Positions 17,481 to 26,257 of a stretch of DNA of 64,000 bases are shown here, piece by piece. This DNA is from Saccharospirillum mangrovi (lineage in GTDB: Bacteria; Pseudomonadota; Gammaproteobacteria; Pseudomonadales; Natronospirillaceae), in the NCBI RefSeq assembly GCF_003367315.1, contig NZ_CP031415.1, positions 186,001 through 250,000 on the forward strand, given 5' to 3'. The number at the start of each line of letters is the position of its first letter. The stretch's first letter is position 1. The translations under genes and the position numbers were made by a program. The notes under the pieces were generated by a model. It made no database searches. It worked only from the letters and a program-made list of their open reading frames with translations, and was not told the DNA's origin.

Positions 17481-19220
17481 TCAGTCGCGGATGCGGTAAA
17501 CAGTGGTGGTGCCGCTGACTTCGTTGGCAACGATCAACAGCGCTTCGCCGATCGGGCTGATGTCGGCCGGTACAAAGGCCATGCCTTCGGGGGCCAGATC
17601 GCCTGCATTTGCCAAAGTGGCCTCGGTGACGTCGCCATCGTCGGTGGCTTCGGCGACGTTGAAGTTGCGGTTGTTGATGTAGTCGAGGTACTCGACGTTC
17701 ATCGGGTCGGTCACGTCGGCGACGATGAATCCGCCCATGCGTTCCAGACCAACAAACGCCAGCGTGCGGTCACCAACGCGACCCAGCGCTAACGCTTCGG
17801 GTTCCGGGCCTTTGTTGTCGCTGCGGTTGTCGATTTCCAGGGCGTCTTCATCGGTATTGAAGAATTCCGGGTAGGCCTCGGCGCTGACGCGCTCAAGCAG
17901 ATCGCCGGAGTCGTACACCTGGCGGCCGTCGGCGGTGTAGATCGAGAACGAACGCGTGCCGTAGGCGTAAACCTTGTCGTAATCCCCGTCGCCATCGGTA
18001 TCGCCGCGACCGGCGAGAATTTTCAGATCCTTGATGGCGTTCAGGTGCGCGATGGACGGGTCGAGATCAACATCGCCGATTTCGGTTTCATCCAGAAACA
18101 CCAGGCAGCCGTCGTCTTCGTCGTAGTCGTACAGCGCGTTAGGCAGTGTGCCCTGGCACTCGGCTTCGGAAGCGGCGTCGGAGAAGTATTCGCGGGCGTC
18201 GCCTTCGTTGGCGGTGACGAAGTAGTCAACGCCGCCGACGCGGTAGCTGGCAATCGAATCCGGCTGGTAGACGCCCCACAAACCGGGCTGCGGCATCAGT
18301 ACGGCGGCTTCGTCGTCTTTGTCGGCATCCAGCGCATTCTTAGCCAGGCCGTGATCTTTGAAACCGAGCGGCAGCAGCGCGGTGACACGCGGCGTGCCGT
18401 CCAGGCTGATGCGTGCTACGGCGTTGTTTTCCTGCAACGACACAAAAGCGGTGCGGCTGTCTTCACTGACGCTGATGTATTCCGGTTCCAGATCCTGCGA
18501 GAAACGGATGACGTTCGGGCGCGGGTTGTTGCCGCTTAAGATGTCGGCCGGGTGGCGGCGGTCGAAAGCGGTGAAGTTCAGTTGAATGCCCAGGTCAGCC
18601 GGGGTGCCGTTGGTGATCGGAATCACCGTGACGCTGCCTTCGGGGTCGCGCAGGTAATCGCCACGCGGTTCGCCTTCGTTGGCGGCCAGCGCAAAGCGGC
18701 CGTCGGGCGAGAAGGTCACCATGTCGGGCAAAGCGCCGGCCAGCACGCCTTTGACGAACTGGGTGTCGCCGTTGGCGTTGAGTCGATAGAACAGCACCGC
18801 GCCGTCCTGGGTTTTGTCGTCGTGTTCGACGGCGATGGCGAGCAAATCGTTTTTCACCGCCAGGCTGTTGGCACCGCCGATGGCAACGGTGCGCACACCG
18901 CCGCCCGGGGTGGCGACGCGTACCGATGTCGGCAGGCGGCCGGCGCGGGCGTGCAAATTGTCCAGCCGTATCGGGTCGGCTGCGGCCGTGGTCGGCAAGG
19001 TGTTCAGGTTGATGGCGGTGATTTGGCCGGTGGCGCCGTTGGTCATGTAGGCGTAACCGGAGGTCGGGTGAAACGACACAATTTCAGCGGCGCTTTCGGC
19101 AAAAATACCGCTGGTGTGGCGGCCGAGAACGTCGATGGTCAAATTGGATTCCGCGCTGACGCTGCCAATAACGGCAGTAGCCAGCAGCGTGGCAGCAAGG
19201 CGATGCGAGACGGGCGACAT
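17481..19220 (-). CDS. Choice-of-anchor I family protein (alkaline phosphatase-like)
   Basis: A 579-residue exported protein; a signal peptide ends near VSAESN (about residue 24). The body is a beta-propeller-like series of strands with VTFSPDGRFALAANEGEPRG, SVSEDSRTAFVSLQENNAV and YFVTANEGDAREYF, which are hallmarks of the choice-of-anchor I domain. Members are often annotated as alkaline phosphatases or phytase-like esterases, although activity is rarely shown. Acidic repeats such as DTDGDGDYDK may bind calcium. The ATG at 19218-19220 follows GAGGAC; an upstream start at 19283 would lie across the promoter. A Pho-box array upstream supports a role in phosphate scavenging. Confidence 0.8.
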   Translation of the reverse strand: MSPVSHRLAATLLATAVIGSVSAESNLTIDVLGRHTSGIFAESAAEIVSFHPTSGYAYMTNGATGQITAINLNTLPTTAAADPIRLDNLHARAGRLPTSVRVATPGGGVRTVAIGGANSLAVKNDLLAIAVEHDDKTQDGAVLFYRLNANGDTQFVKGVLAGALPDMVTFSPDGRFALAANEGEPRGDYLRDPEGSVTVIPITNGTPADLGIQLNFTAFDRRHPADILSGNNPRPNVIRFSQDLEPEYISVSEDSRTAFVSLQENNAVARISLDGTPRVTALLPLGFKDHGLAKNALDADKDDEAAVLMPQPGLWGVYQPDSIASYRVGGVDYFVTANEGDAREYFSDAASEAECQGTLPNALYDYDEDDGCLVFLDETEIGDVDLDPSIAHLNAIKDLKILAGRGDTDGDGDYDKVYAYGTRSFSIYTADGRQVYDSGDLLERVSAEAYPEFFNTDEDALEIDNRSDNKGPEPEALALGRVGDRTLAFVGLERMGGFIVADVTDPMNVEYLDYINNRNFNVAEATDDGDVTEATLANAGDLAPEGMAFVPADISPIGEALLIVANEVSGTTTVYRIRD

Positions 19221-19269
19221 AAGAGTCCTCAATGTTTGGCGATGAATGTTGGGCAATAGGGTCGGCCGG

Positions 19270-19335
19270 AGCCTAGCGAGCAAAGATGACGCTTCGACGA
19301 CAAACGGATGACAGCCCGGAGCCAGCGGATGACAG
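19270..19335 (-). promoter_or_regulatory. Pho-box array and -10 hexamer for the choice-of-anchor I gene
   Basis: On the minus strand three heptamers CTGTCAT, TTGTCGT and GCGTCAT follow each other at 11-base steps (19314 down to 19286), with another CTGTCAT further upstream (19335-19329). Ten bases after the last heptamer stands TAGGCT (19275-19270). This is the layout of PhoB-activated promoters, where the Pho box replaces the -35. The start codon is 50 bases further. Confidence 0.72.
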
Positions 19336-19385
19336 CCAACACAGCGCTGGGTTAGAGTCGCCGCTCATCGTTTGGAGGGCATGCA

Positions 19386-20003
19386 ATGACCTGGGCAACC
19401 TGGCTGACCGTTGTCGGAATCTGTGTATTGGGCGCTATGTCGCCGGGGCCGTCGCTGGCGGTGGTATTGCGGCACACGCTGACCGGCGGTCGCCGTAACG
19501 GTGTGACGGTGGCGTTATTGCATGGTCTGGGCGTGGGGTTTTATGCACTGCTCAGCATTATTGGGCTGGCTGCGGTGATTACCGCCTCGCCGGTCGCGTT
19601 CGGCATTTTGCAGTGGGGCGGCGCGGCTTATCTGATCTGGCTGGGCATTCAGGGCTTGCGCGCCAAGCCGGGTGAAGTGACTGAATCGGAGCACGGCTCG
19701 ACACGCGCCAGCGCCGCTCGTGACGGTTTTCTGGTGGTGTTTCTGAACCCGAAAATTGCCGTCTTCTTCCTGGCGTTGTTCAGTCAGGTCGTCGGTGTCG
19801 ATACGTCTTTTGTTGCCAAACTGAGTTACGCCGCCACCGCCATGGTGATCGACGGCGCCTGGTATCTGCTGGTGGTCTGGCTGTTTTCCAACCCGCGTTG
19901 GCTCGATGGTTTGCGCCGCAGCAGCGTCTGGCTGGAACGGGTGTTTGGCGGCATTTTGATCGCTTTGGCCGGGCGATTGGTCATTGGCATTTTACGCACT
20001 TAA
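19386..20003 (+). CDS. LysE/RhtB-family amino-acid exporter
   Basis: A 205-residue inner-membrane protein with about six hydrophobic helices. The N-terminal MSPGPSLAVVLRHTLTGGRRNG is the family signature, followed by YLIWLGIQGLRAK and FLNPKIAVFFLALF. LysE/RhtB proteins export amino acids such as homoserine, threonine or lysine. The substrate here is unknown. The 3' end overlaps the convergent LysR gene by 12 bases. Confidence 0.9.
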   Translation: MTWATWLTVVGICVLGAMSPGPSLAVVLRHTLTGGRRNGVTVALLHGLGVGFYALLSIIGLAAVITASPVAFGILQWGGAAYLIWLGIQGLRAKPGEVTESEHGSTRASAARDGFLVVFLNPKIAVFFLALFSQVVGVDTSFVAKLSYAATAMVIDGAWYLLVVWLFSNPRWLDGLRRSSVWLERVFGGILIALAGRLVIGILRT

Positions 20004-20861
20004 CTGCGGCAAGCGGGCCTGCAACGCCCGCAACAAAGCCTGCGCCACCGGCTGGTGATACACCTGCTTGCGGCAGATCAAATACGCCGGGCGGCTCAGC
20101 CCGGAATCTCCCAAATCGACACACGCCTGCGCATCGGCCAATAAACGGGCGATGCCACGCGGTGCCAGCGCGTGGCCCCAACCCGACAGCGCCAGCCGCG
20201 TCGCCGCCAGTGACGATTCCACCGGCCAATGCGGCTTCAGCCCCAACGCCCGTGCGCGCGATTCGATGCCGCGCCAGGTGTTCGATTTCTCCTCAATGCA
20301 AATCACCGGCAGCGGGCGAGTGCTGTTTCGTTCAGACAACAACGCATCGCGATCGCCACCGCGAGCCACCAGCACCATCGGTTCGTCCAACAGCCGTTCG
20401 GCCACCAGCCCGGTGTGACTGGGCAGTTCACCGGCGCAGATGCCAAAGGGATAAGTACCGGCCAGCACGCGGTCGACGATGGTCGGCGAGCGGTGGGTGT
20501 GCAGAATCAAATCGAGTTCCGGCAGGGCGTCGCGAACTTGCACCAGCAAGGGCGCGCCCCAGGAGCTCAGAATGGCCTCCGATACCGCCATCGACACTTG
20601 CTCGCGCGCCTGCGCCTGGCGCTGACTGAGAGCGGTTTTCAGATCGGCCATCAGCGGTGCGACCTGCGCAACCAGAGCTTCGCCTTCGGCCGTGAGCAAC
20701 GCGCGGCGGCCCTGGCGACGAATCAACGCCTTGCCCAATTGCTGCTCCAATTGGCCGATGCGCTTGCTGACCGCCGACTGGCTGATGCGCAACGACAGCG
20801 CCGCCGCGCTCATGGTGCCGTGCTGAACCAACGCCAGCAGCGCTTCCAACTGACTGAACAT
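19992..20861 (-). CDS. LysR-family transcriptional regulator, ArgP-like
   Basis: A 289-residue LysR-type regulator. The N-terminal winged helix-turn-helix covers residues 1-60 with AAALSLRISQSAVSKRIGQL. The rest is a ligand-binding domain of two lobes. Overall it resembles the ArgP/IciA subgroup more than other LysR proteins, but this is a weak call. It is divergent from the TauE/SafE permease at 20989 and convergent with the LysE exporter; either could be its target. A wide TGGAAA/TTTCCA inverted repeat lies in the gap ahead of its start. Confidence 0.85.
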   Translation of the reverse strand: MFSQLEALLALVQHGTMSAAALSLRISQSAVSKRIGQLEQQLGKALIRRQGRRALLTAEGEALVAQVAPLMADLKTALSQRQAQAREQVSMAVSEAILSSWGAPLLVQVRDALPELDLILHTHRSPTIVDRVLAGTYPFGICAGELPSHTGLVAERLLDEPMVLVARGGDRDALLSERNSTRPLPVICIEEKSNTWRGIESRARALGLKPHWPVESSLAATRLALSGWGHALAPRGIARLLADAQACVDLGDSGLSRPAYLICRKQVYHQPVAQALLRALQARLPQLSA

Positions 20862-20873
20862 AACATTCCTAAA

Positions 20874-20910
20874 TGGAAAGTATTTGTCGCCGATTATTCG
20901 CTATTTTCCA
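20874..20910. promoter_or_regulatory. TGGAAA-N25-TTTCCA inverted repeat in LysR/TauE gap
   Basis: A 6-bp inverted repeat with a 25-base spacer lies 13 bases upstream of the LysR start. It could be a recognition region of that LysR regulator, which often bind two sites in divergent promoters. The arms are short, so chance is possible. Confidence 0.3.
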
Positions 20911-20988
20911 GTGTGTGCCCAGCCGATACTGGCGCGGTCAGACGCTTTTAAAACAACGAAAACAGACCATTCAGACAGAGGGTTCTCC

Positions 20989-21726
20989 ATGTGGTTAGGC
21001 ATCGTCGCTGTAATGGCGGCAACCAGTTTCTTGTCCGGCATTCTGGGCATGGGTGGCGGCATTATTCTGATGGGCGTGCTGGTGTTGCTGCTGCCGCTAG
21101 CCAGCGCCATGGTGCTGCACGCCTTAACGCAAATTGCCGCCAACGGCAGCCGCGCCTGGCTGCATCGCAAACACATTCACTGGGGCGTGATGCGCTGGTA
21201 CGTGCTCGGCGGTCTGGTGGTGTTGGGGCTGTTTTTCTTTCTGTGGTTTGAAGTGCCCAAATCCTGGTTCTTTATCGGCCTGGGGACGATGGCGTTGATT
21301 GGCAACGTACTGCCCAAGTCGTTGCAGTTGGATGTCACCCGGCCGGCGCAATCGGTGGTCTGTGGCGCGCTGGTGACGGGTGGGCAGTTGTTCGTCGGCG
21401 TCGCCGGCAGCCTGCTCGATCTGTTCTTTATCCACGCCAAGCTGAACCGCTATCAGGTAGTGGCTACCAAGGCGGTGACCCAGACCAGCGGTCATTTGAT
21501 GAAGCTGACCTTCTACGGCTCGCTGGTATTGAGCCAGCCCGAGGCCTTGGGCATTCCGGTCTGGGTGTACGTGGCGGTGATTCCGGCAGCGTTTCTGGGC
21601 ACGCGGCTCGGTGCTGAAGTGCTGCACCGGCTCGACGACCAACAGTTCCGTCGCTACACCCGCTGGGTGCTCAACGGCGTCGGCGTGGTGTACATCACGC
21701 GCGGTGTGTTGATGCTGGTGGGTTAA
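20989..21726 (+). CDS. TauE/SafE-family permease
   Basis: A 245-residue inner-membrane protein with seven or eight hydrophobic segments. The family signatures are SFLSGILGMGGGIILMG near the N-terminus and the second-half equivalent AVTQTSGHLMKL. TauE/SafE proteins move anions such as sulfite, sulfoacetate or organosulfonates. The ATG at 20989 starts just before the first membrane helix; an in-frame start at 20884 adds a polar stretch that lies in the regulatory gap. The divergent LysR gene may control it. It overlaps the convergent solute-binding protein gene by four bases. Confidence 0.85.
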   Translation: MWLGIVAVMAATSFLSGILGMGGGIILMGVLVLLLPLASAMVLHALTQIAANGSRAWLHRKHIHWGVMRWYVLGGLVVLGLFFFLWFEVPKSWFFIGLGTMALIGNVLPKSLQLDVTRPAQSVVCGALVTGGQLFVGVAGSLLDLFFIHAKLNRYQVVATKAVTQTSGHLMKLTFYGSLVLSQPEALGIPVWVYVAVIPAAFLGTRLGAEVLHRLDDQQFRRYTRWVLNGVGVVYITRGVLMLVG

Positions 21727-22457
21727 TTGTCGGTCGCGCTGCGTTGCGCCATAACGCGTTCGTAGGCGCGTTGCAGCCGCCGCAGTTTGATCGGATCCGT
21801 CTGCGGGTTCATCGCCAGATACATATCGACGGTACGAATGGTCAGCGCCGGTTCGATGTCGGGAAAGCCAGCGGCTTCGGCCAGTTGGTAGGCGCTGGCA
21901 TCGGACGCGATCCAGACATCAATCTGATCGTGTGCCAGCCGTTGCGGGTTCAGCGAATCGTTGGGCAGCGTTGAGACGGTAAAACCCTGTTCCTGCAAAA
22001 ACAGCGTTGCGGCGTCGTCTTCGTAGCCGCCGATGCGCAGACCGTTCAGGTCGTCGATGGACTCAATGTTCAGGTCGTTACCGGCGTACTTGAACAGAAT
22101 CCAGTTGTATTGAGCGATGGGCCCGATCCAGGCAAAGAGGTCTTCGCGTGATTCCGTGCGGGCGGTGGAAAACAGCCCGTAGTTGGGCCGCTCCAGTGTG
22201 CGTTCGTAACCGACACTCCAGGTGCGCAAACGCAGCCGGTAACTGAGGCCCGATTCCGCCAGAATGGCTTTCACCAGATCGGTTGAACTGCCACCAATGT
22301 CTTCCCGCCAGTGTTCGAAATCGCGTCCGTGCAGCGAGTAGTTATAGCCACCGTAGTTTTCGGTGTAGAGGTAGAGCTCGGCCAGCGTTTCTGCCCGAAG
22401 CGACAGGCTCAGCAACCCAAGCAACAAGGTTATGGATACGGCACGCAGAGACTTCAT
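21723..22457 (-). CDS. Orphan periplasmic solute-binding protein (SBP_bac_3 type)
   Basis: A 244-residue precursor with a signal peptide ending near SLRAET (about residue 23). It follows the amino-acid-type binding fold: LYLYTENYGGYNY at the start, then DLVKAILAESGLSYRLRLRTW and a late DVWIASDASAYQLAEAAGF. No permease or ATPase is adjacent, so it is an orphan. Such proteins can act as sensors or pair with distant transporters. The start at 22457 directly precedes the signal peptide. A TATAGT hexamer upstream may be its -10 element. Confidence 0.82.
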   Translation of the reverse strand: MKSLRAVSITLLLGLLSLSLRAETLAELYLYTENYGGYNYSLHGRDFEHWREDIGGSSTDLVKAILAESGLSYRLRLRTWSVGYERTLERPNYGLFSTARTESREDLFAWIGPIAQYNWILFKYAGNDLNIESIDDLNGLRIGGYEDDAATLFLQEQGFTVSTLPNDSLNPQRLAHDQIDVWIASDASAYQLAEAAGFPDIEPALTIRTVDMYLAMNPQTDPIKLRRLQRAYERVMAQRSATDN

Positions 22458-22530
22458 CGACAGACGCCTGTTCAAACGGGCTGAGTGAACTATAGCGGAC
22501 TGGGCGGCCTTTATCCTTGGGTGCGATCCA

Positions 22531-22595
22531 AAACAGGCGAATGCCTGTTTATTCCCCACAACACCCGAAGCCCCACCTCGGGTGTTGTGTTTTTT
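22531..22595 (+). terminator. Tandem hairpins with intrinsic terminator in the Kelch gene leader
   Basis: The first hairpin is AAACAGGC-GAAT-GCCTGTTT (22531-22550). The second has an 11-bp perfect stem, ACAACACCCGA (22558-22568) with TCGGGTGTTGT (22578-22588), followed by GTTTTTT. On the plus strand this is a strong intrinsic terminator. No gene ends on that strand nearby, as the upstream gene runs the other way. It therefore ends either a small RNA or a leader ahead of the Kelch gene. Confidence 0.8.
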
Positions 22596-22748
22596 GCGGC
22601 CAATCAATCGTTTTCGCGATTATTTTCAATTTTTCCAACGAAACGACCAAAAATCCTACGAACGGTAAAACGATTTCTCAAACGGTCGTCGGTTAGCGTG
22701 GTGTTGCCCCCAGCGCTTTGGGGTTTTCATCCAACCGAGGGACCGATC

Positions 22749-25157
22749 ATGCTTCGACCCAACTTTCGTTTTTATCGCACCTTTGTCTGGCTGCTGCTGT
22801 GTTTCGCACTCAGCGCCTGTGTTCCCAACCCGTTCGAATTCACCGAACCCGGCACGGCCAGGTTGGTGACCGACGAACGTTTCAATAACCCCGTGCTTTC
22901 CCAAGCCGGAATCATCGAATACAGCAGCAGTAATACCGACGTCGCGACTGTAGACGCCAACGGCCTGGTGGTGGCCCTGGCCCCCGGCCAAAGCCAAATC
23001 ACCGCCACCCAAACGCTGGGCGAGCGCATTCAGAGCATCGATTACAGCGTGGAAGTGATTACCCGCCAGGCCAGCCTCAGCGCCTGGGTGGGGCCGTTGG
23101 GCAGTGAGCTGCAACTCTCTGACGGCACCGAAGGGGTGAATTTGTTCACCACCAGCGCGGCCAACTGCAACCCCATTCAATTCGCCAACTGCGCCAACAG
23201 CCAAAGCCAGCGCCTGCGCGGCGGCGTGCAGCGATCCACCTCCAGCGCGGCCGTAACGCTGAGCCAGCCGGGCTATGTTCGCTTGCAGCATGGCGAACAT
23301 GAGTGGTCGGGGATGTTGAGTGCGGATCGGTTTGTGGGGCGGCAGGACCATGCCGTGGCCGCTTTCCAGGGGCGGTTATGGGTGATGGGTGGGGGGCGCC
23401 ATCAATTTCCTGGCGACATCTGGTCCTCATCCGATGGCACCCACTGGGTGCAGCATGAATGGTCCGAACAGCCACCATTTGGCGCGCGCATCCATGCCGT
23501 GGTGTTCAACGATCAGCTCTGGGTGATCGACCCCGATAAAGGCACCGTCTGGTCCACCATCCCCTCGCCCGATCACGACACCGGCTTTGTCTGGCAACGG
23601 CAGGGCGACATTAGCCCGGGCTACACCCCTCGCAGCTACAGCCCGGTCATCGTCGCCAACAACGCCGAGGGCGAGCCGCGCATCTGGTTGTTGGGTGGGG
23701 GCATTGGTTCAGCGGCCCGCAACGACGTCTGGACGTTCGATGGCACCACTTGGCAAGCGGTGCGAACTGATGGCGCCAGCAACGGCTTTCCCGCTCGCGG
23801 CGCGCACCAGGCCGTGGCTTACGATGGCCGGCTTTGGGTGATCGGTGGGAATACTGCAAAAAGCCCAGCCAACAACGACATCTGGTCGTCCGACGATGGC
23901 ATCACCTGGCGGCCGGACACCGAGCACGCCGAGTTTTCGGCTCGCATCCACCATCGTGTGATGGCCTACAACGACGGCAGCGGGGAACAACTGTGGCTGG
24001 TGGGTGGGCAGACACTGTTCGGACATAAAAACGATGTCTGGTCCTCCCGCGATGGCATTCACTGGACGCAGCGTCAGGTCGATGCCGATTTTCCGCCCCG
24101 AAACAACCACGCCCTGGCCGTCTTTCAACAGCAGCTTTGGCTGGTAGGGGGGTTTGCTAATAACGACCTGAACGACGTCTGGTCCACCCAAAACGGCGAA
24201 GACTGGCAACAACGCACCGCCGAAGCCCCGTTCAGCGGCCGCCAGGGCCACCAAACTGTCGTCTTCGACCATCGGCTTTGGGTGATCGGGGGTAATGAGG
24301 GTGGTACTAACTTGCCTTCCTACCAAAACGACCTCTGGTCCAGCAGCGATGGCCTGCACTGGCAACGCCATTTGCGCCATGCCGCTTTCACGGGTCGGAG
24401 CGGGCATCAAGTGGTGGCGTTCAACCAACGGCTGTGGCTGGTGGGCGGGCAGGATCGCTACGGGTACCAAAGCGATGTCTGGTCCAGCGCCGATGGCCTT
24501 CACTGGGAACGCTTGCTGACACAAGCGCCATTCGCCGGTCGGCGCGGCCACGCCCTGGTGGTGTTCGACCAACGCCTGTGGGTGATTGGCGGCCAATCTG
24601 CCGATGGCAACCACAACGACGTCTGGTCGTCCCCCAACGGCATCGACTGGACCGAAGAAACCAGCGCAGCCAGTTTCACCGCCCGGCAGGGCCATCAGGT
24701 GGTGGTGTTCAACGGCCAGCTTTGGTTGATCGGTGGTTCAGAAGCAGGTTTCGATTCAAACGGAGGTAACAACGATATCTGGTCCTCCAGCGACGGCCGC
24801 CATTGGCAGCTGCGCGTGGACGCGGCTGACTTCGCACCGCGTTTTGGTCATCAGGTGATGGTCACTCAGGAGGCCGGGAGTGAACGGCTTTGGTTGGTGT
24901 ACGGTGGTAATGGAGGCAGCATCCAAAACGACATCTGGACTTCCCGCGATGGCGTGCACTGGTACAGCGAACTTAAAGATTACGACACACGGTTCTCCGC
25001 CCGCACTGGCCACCAGGCCTTGGTCTTCAACCAGGACTTCTGGGTGATTGGCGGGGTAGAAGCGAGGGGCACTAACACCCTAAAACACGACATCTGGCGC
25101 TCAGCCGATGGGTTGAGCTGGCAGAAGGGGTTGCAGGTGGACGTTGAGTTCCAGTGA
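22749..25157 (+). CDS. Large Kelch-repeat lipoprotein
   Basis: An 802-residue protein. The signal peptide ends in a lipobox LSAC with C24, so it should be a lipoprotein. Residues about 45-80 (SSSNTDVATVDANGLV) look like a bacterial Ig-like Big2 domain. From about residue 195 to the end there are about twelve Kelch-like units of about 50 residues. Each has a core of GHQ-VVF--RLWVIGG followed by NDIWSSSDG--W. The number suggests one or two beta-propellers. Function is unknown; surface binding or carbohydrate contact are possibilities. The ATG at 22749 is followed directly by the signal peptide; an upstream start would read through the leader terminator. Confidence 0.8.
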   Translation: MLRPNFRFYRTFVWLLLCFALSACVPNPFEFTEPGTARLVTDERFNNPVLSQAGIIEYSSSNTDVATVDANGLVVALAPGQSQITATQTLGERIQSIDYSVEVITRQASLSAWVGPLGSELQLSDGTEGVNLFTTSAANCNPIQFANCANSQSQRLRGGVQRSTSSAAVTLSQPGYVRLQHGEHEWSGMLSADRFVGRQDHAVAAFQGRLWVMGGGRHQFPGDIWSSSDGTHWVQHEWSEQPPFGARIHAVVFNDQLWVIDPDKGTVWSTIPSPDHDTGFVWQRQGDISPGYTPRSYSPVIVANNAEGEPRIWLLGGGIGSAARNDVWTFDGTTWQAVRTDGASNGFPARGAHQAVAYDGRLWVIGGNTAKSPANNDIWSSDDGITWRPDTEHAEFSARIHHRVMAYNDGSGEQLWLVGGQTLFGHKNDVWSSRDGIHWTQRQVDADFPPRNNHALAVFQQQLWLVGGFANNDLNDVWSTQNGEDWQQRTAEAPFSGRQGHQTVVFDHRLWVIGGNEGGTNLPSYQNDLWSSSDGLHWQRHLRHAAFTGRSGHQVVAFNQRLWLVGGQDRYGYQSDVWSSADGLHWERLLTQAPFAGRRGHALVVFDQRLWVIGGQSADGNHNDVWSSPNGIDWTEETSAASFTARQGHQVVVFNGQLWLIGGSEAGFDSNGGNNDIWSSSDGRHWQLRVDAADFAPRFGHQVMVTQEAGSERLWLVYGGNGGSIQNDIWTSRDGVHWYSELKDYDTRFSARTGHQALVFNQDFWVIGGVEARGTNTLKHDIWRSADGLSWQKGLQVDVEFQ

Positions 25158-25222
25158 GGTTAACCGAGGTAACGCCTGTGCGGTTCTGAATCAGGCGGGT
25201 CGCTGAAACCGGAACCGCTTAA

Positions 25223-25257
25223 AACGCCCGATGCTTTTTTGCGTTGGGCGTTTTTTT
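25223..25257 (+). terminator. Terminator after the Kelch lipoprotein gene
   Basis: AACGCCC and GGGCGTT form the stem around a 16-base loop, followed by seven T residues. It stands 65 bases after the stop codon of the Kelch gene. Confidence 0.75.
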
Positions 25258-25271
25258 GTTTTGGTGGGAAA

Positions 25272-25386
25272 GACATTCAGGCACCTTGAGTAAATCCTGT
25301 CATCCCGGACGGCGGAAGGACATTCAGGCAGCTAAATAAACCCCGTCATCCCGGACGAAGATCCGGCTGGGCCGGCACACCGGATC
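25272..25386. repeat. Direct repeats plus hairpin of the dispersed repeat family
   Basis: Two copies of a unit beginning GACATTCAGGCA and ending GTCATCCCGGACG lie at 25272-25311 and 25319-25357. They are followed by a hairpin GATCCGG...CCGGATC (25360-25386) whose loop contains CTGGGCCGGCACA. The GTCATCCCGG and CTGGGCCGGCACACCGG motifs match the palindromic element at 3523-3660. No open frame is present. The rest of the gap to 25480 holds only the two terminators. Confidence 0.75.
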
Positions 25387-25432
25387 TCTAGTGGGGCTGA
25401 GAACAGCCATCTAACCGCTAACCCGCAAAGAC

Positions 25433-25460
25433 AAAAAAAGGGAGGCATTTGCCTCCCTTT
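25433..25460 (-). terminator. Terminator after aapP
   Basis: On the minus strand AAAGGGAGGC-AAAT-GCCTCCCTTT is followed by TTTTTGTC. It lies 20 bases after the aapP stop codon and closes the aap operon. Confidence 0.88.
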
Positions 25461-25480
25461 TAGGTTTTTTGCCGTCTGAC

Positions 25481-26245
25481 TCAGTGGCCGAGAATCTGGC
25501 TCAGGAAGAGCTTGGTGCGGTCACTTTGCGGGTTGTTGAAGAACTCGTGCGGTTCGTTTTCTTCGATGATCTGGCCGGCATCCATAAAGATCACCCGGTC
25601 GGCCACTTCTTTGGCGAAGCCCATTTCGTGCGTGACACACAACATGGTCATGCCTTCTTTGGCCAGTTCGATCATCACATCGAGTACTTCTTTGATCATT
25701 TCCGGGTCGAGCGCCGAGGTCGGCTCATCGAACAGCATGACCTTGGGGTTCATGCACAGCGAGCGGGCAATCGCCACGCGCTGTTGCTGACCGCCCGACA
25801 ACTGACCCGGGTATTTGTGCGCCTGCTCGGCAATTTTCACCCGCGCCAGGAATTTCATCGCGGTTTCTTCGGCTTCGGCTTTCGGGCGCTTCAGTACGAA
25901 CATCGGCGCCAGCGTCAGGTTTTCCATCACTGTCAGGTGCGGGAACAGGTTGAAGTGCTGGAACACCATGCCGACATCCTTGCGGATTTCTTCGATGTTC
26001 TTAACGTTGTCGGTCAGCGCAATTCCGTTCACGGAAACGTCGCCCTGCTGGTGTTCTTCCAGCCGGTTGAAGCACCGGATCATCGTCGATTTGCCGGAAC
26101 CGGACGGGCCGCAAATAACGATGCGCTCGCCTTGTTTGACGTCGAGGTTGATGTCGCGCAGTACGTGAAATTCGCCGTACCACTTGTTCATGTTTTTGAC
26201 CTGAATCACCGATTCGCGATCGGCCAGTTGGCGTTGTTCAGTCAT
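25481..26245 (-). CDS. aapP: General L-amino-acid ABC transporter ATPase
   Basis: A 254-residue ABC ATPase of the polar amino-acid group. Walker A is GPSGSGKS (residues 45-52), Q-loop in [11 protein letters not shown], signature [15 protein letters not shown], Walker [13 protein letters not shown], and the switch histidine in CVTHEMGFA. It would power uptake through AapQ and AapM. It lies 12 bases downstream of aapM, and a terminator follows its stop codon. Closely related to HisP/GltL/GlnQ; the assignment to aap rests on its partners. Confidence 0.93.
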   Translation of the reverse strand: MTEQRQLADRESVIQVKNMNKWYGEFHVLRDINLDVKQGERIVICGPSGSGKSTMIRCFNRLEEHQQGDVSVNGIALTDNVKNIEEIRKDVGMVFQHFNLFPHLTVMENLTLAPMFVLKRPKAEAEETAMKFLARVKIAEQAHKYPGQLSGGQQQRVAIARSLCMNPKVMLFDEPTSALDPEMIKEVLDVMIELAKEGMTMLCVTHEMGFAKEVADRVIFMDAGQIIEENEPHEFFNNPQSDRTKLFLSQILGH

Positions 26246-26257
26246 GGTCGAACTCTC

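Noticed and set aside
22749-25157. CRISPR-like or satellite repeats
   Set aside because: The DNA repeats come from in-frame Kelch units with varied spacing and synonymous changes, so they are protein-coding.
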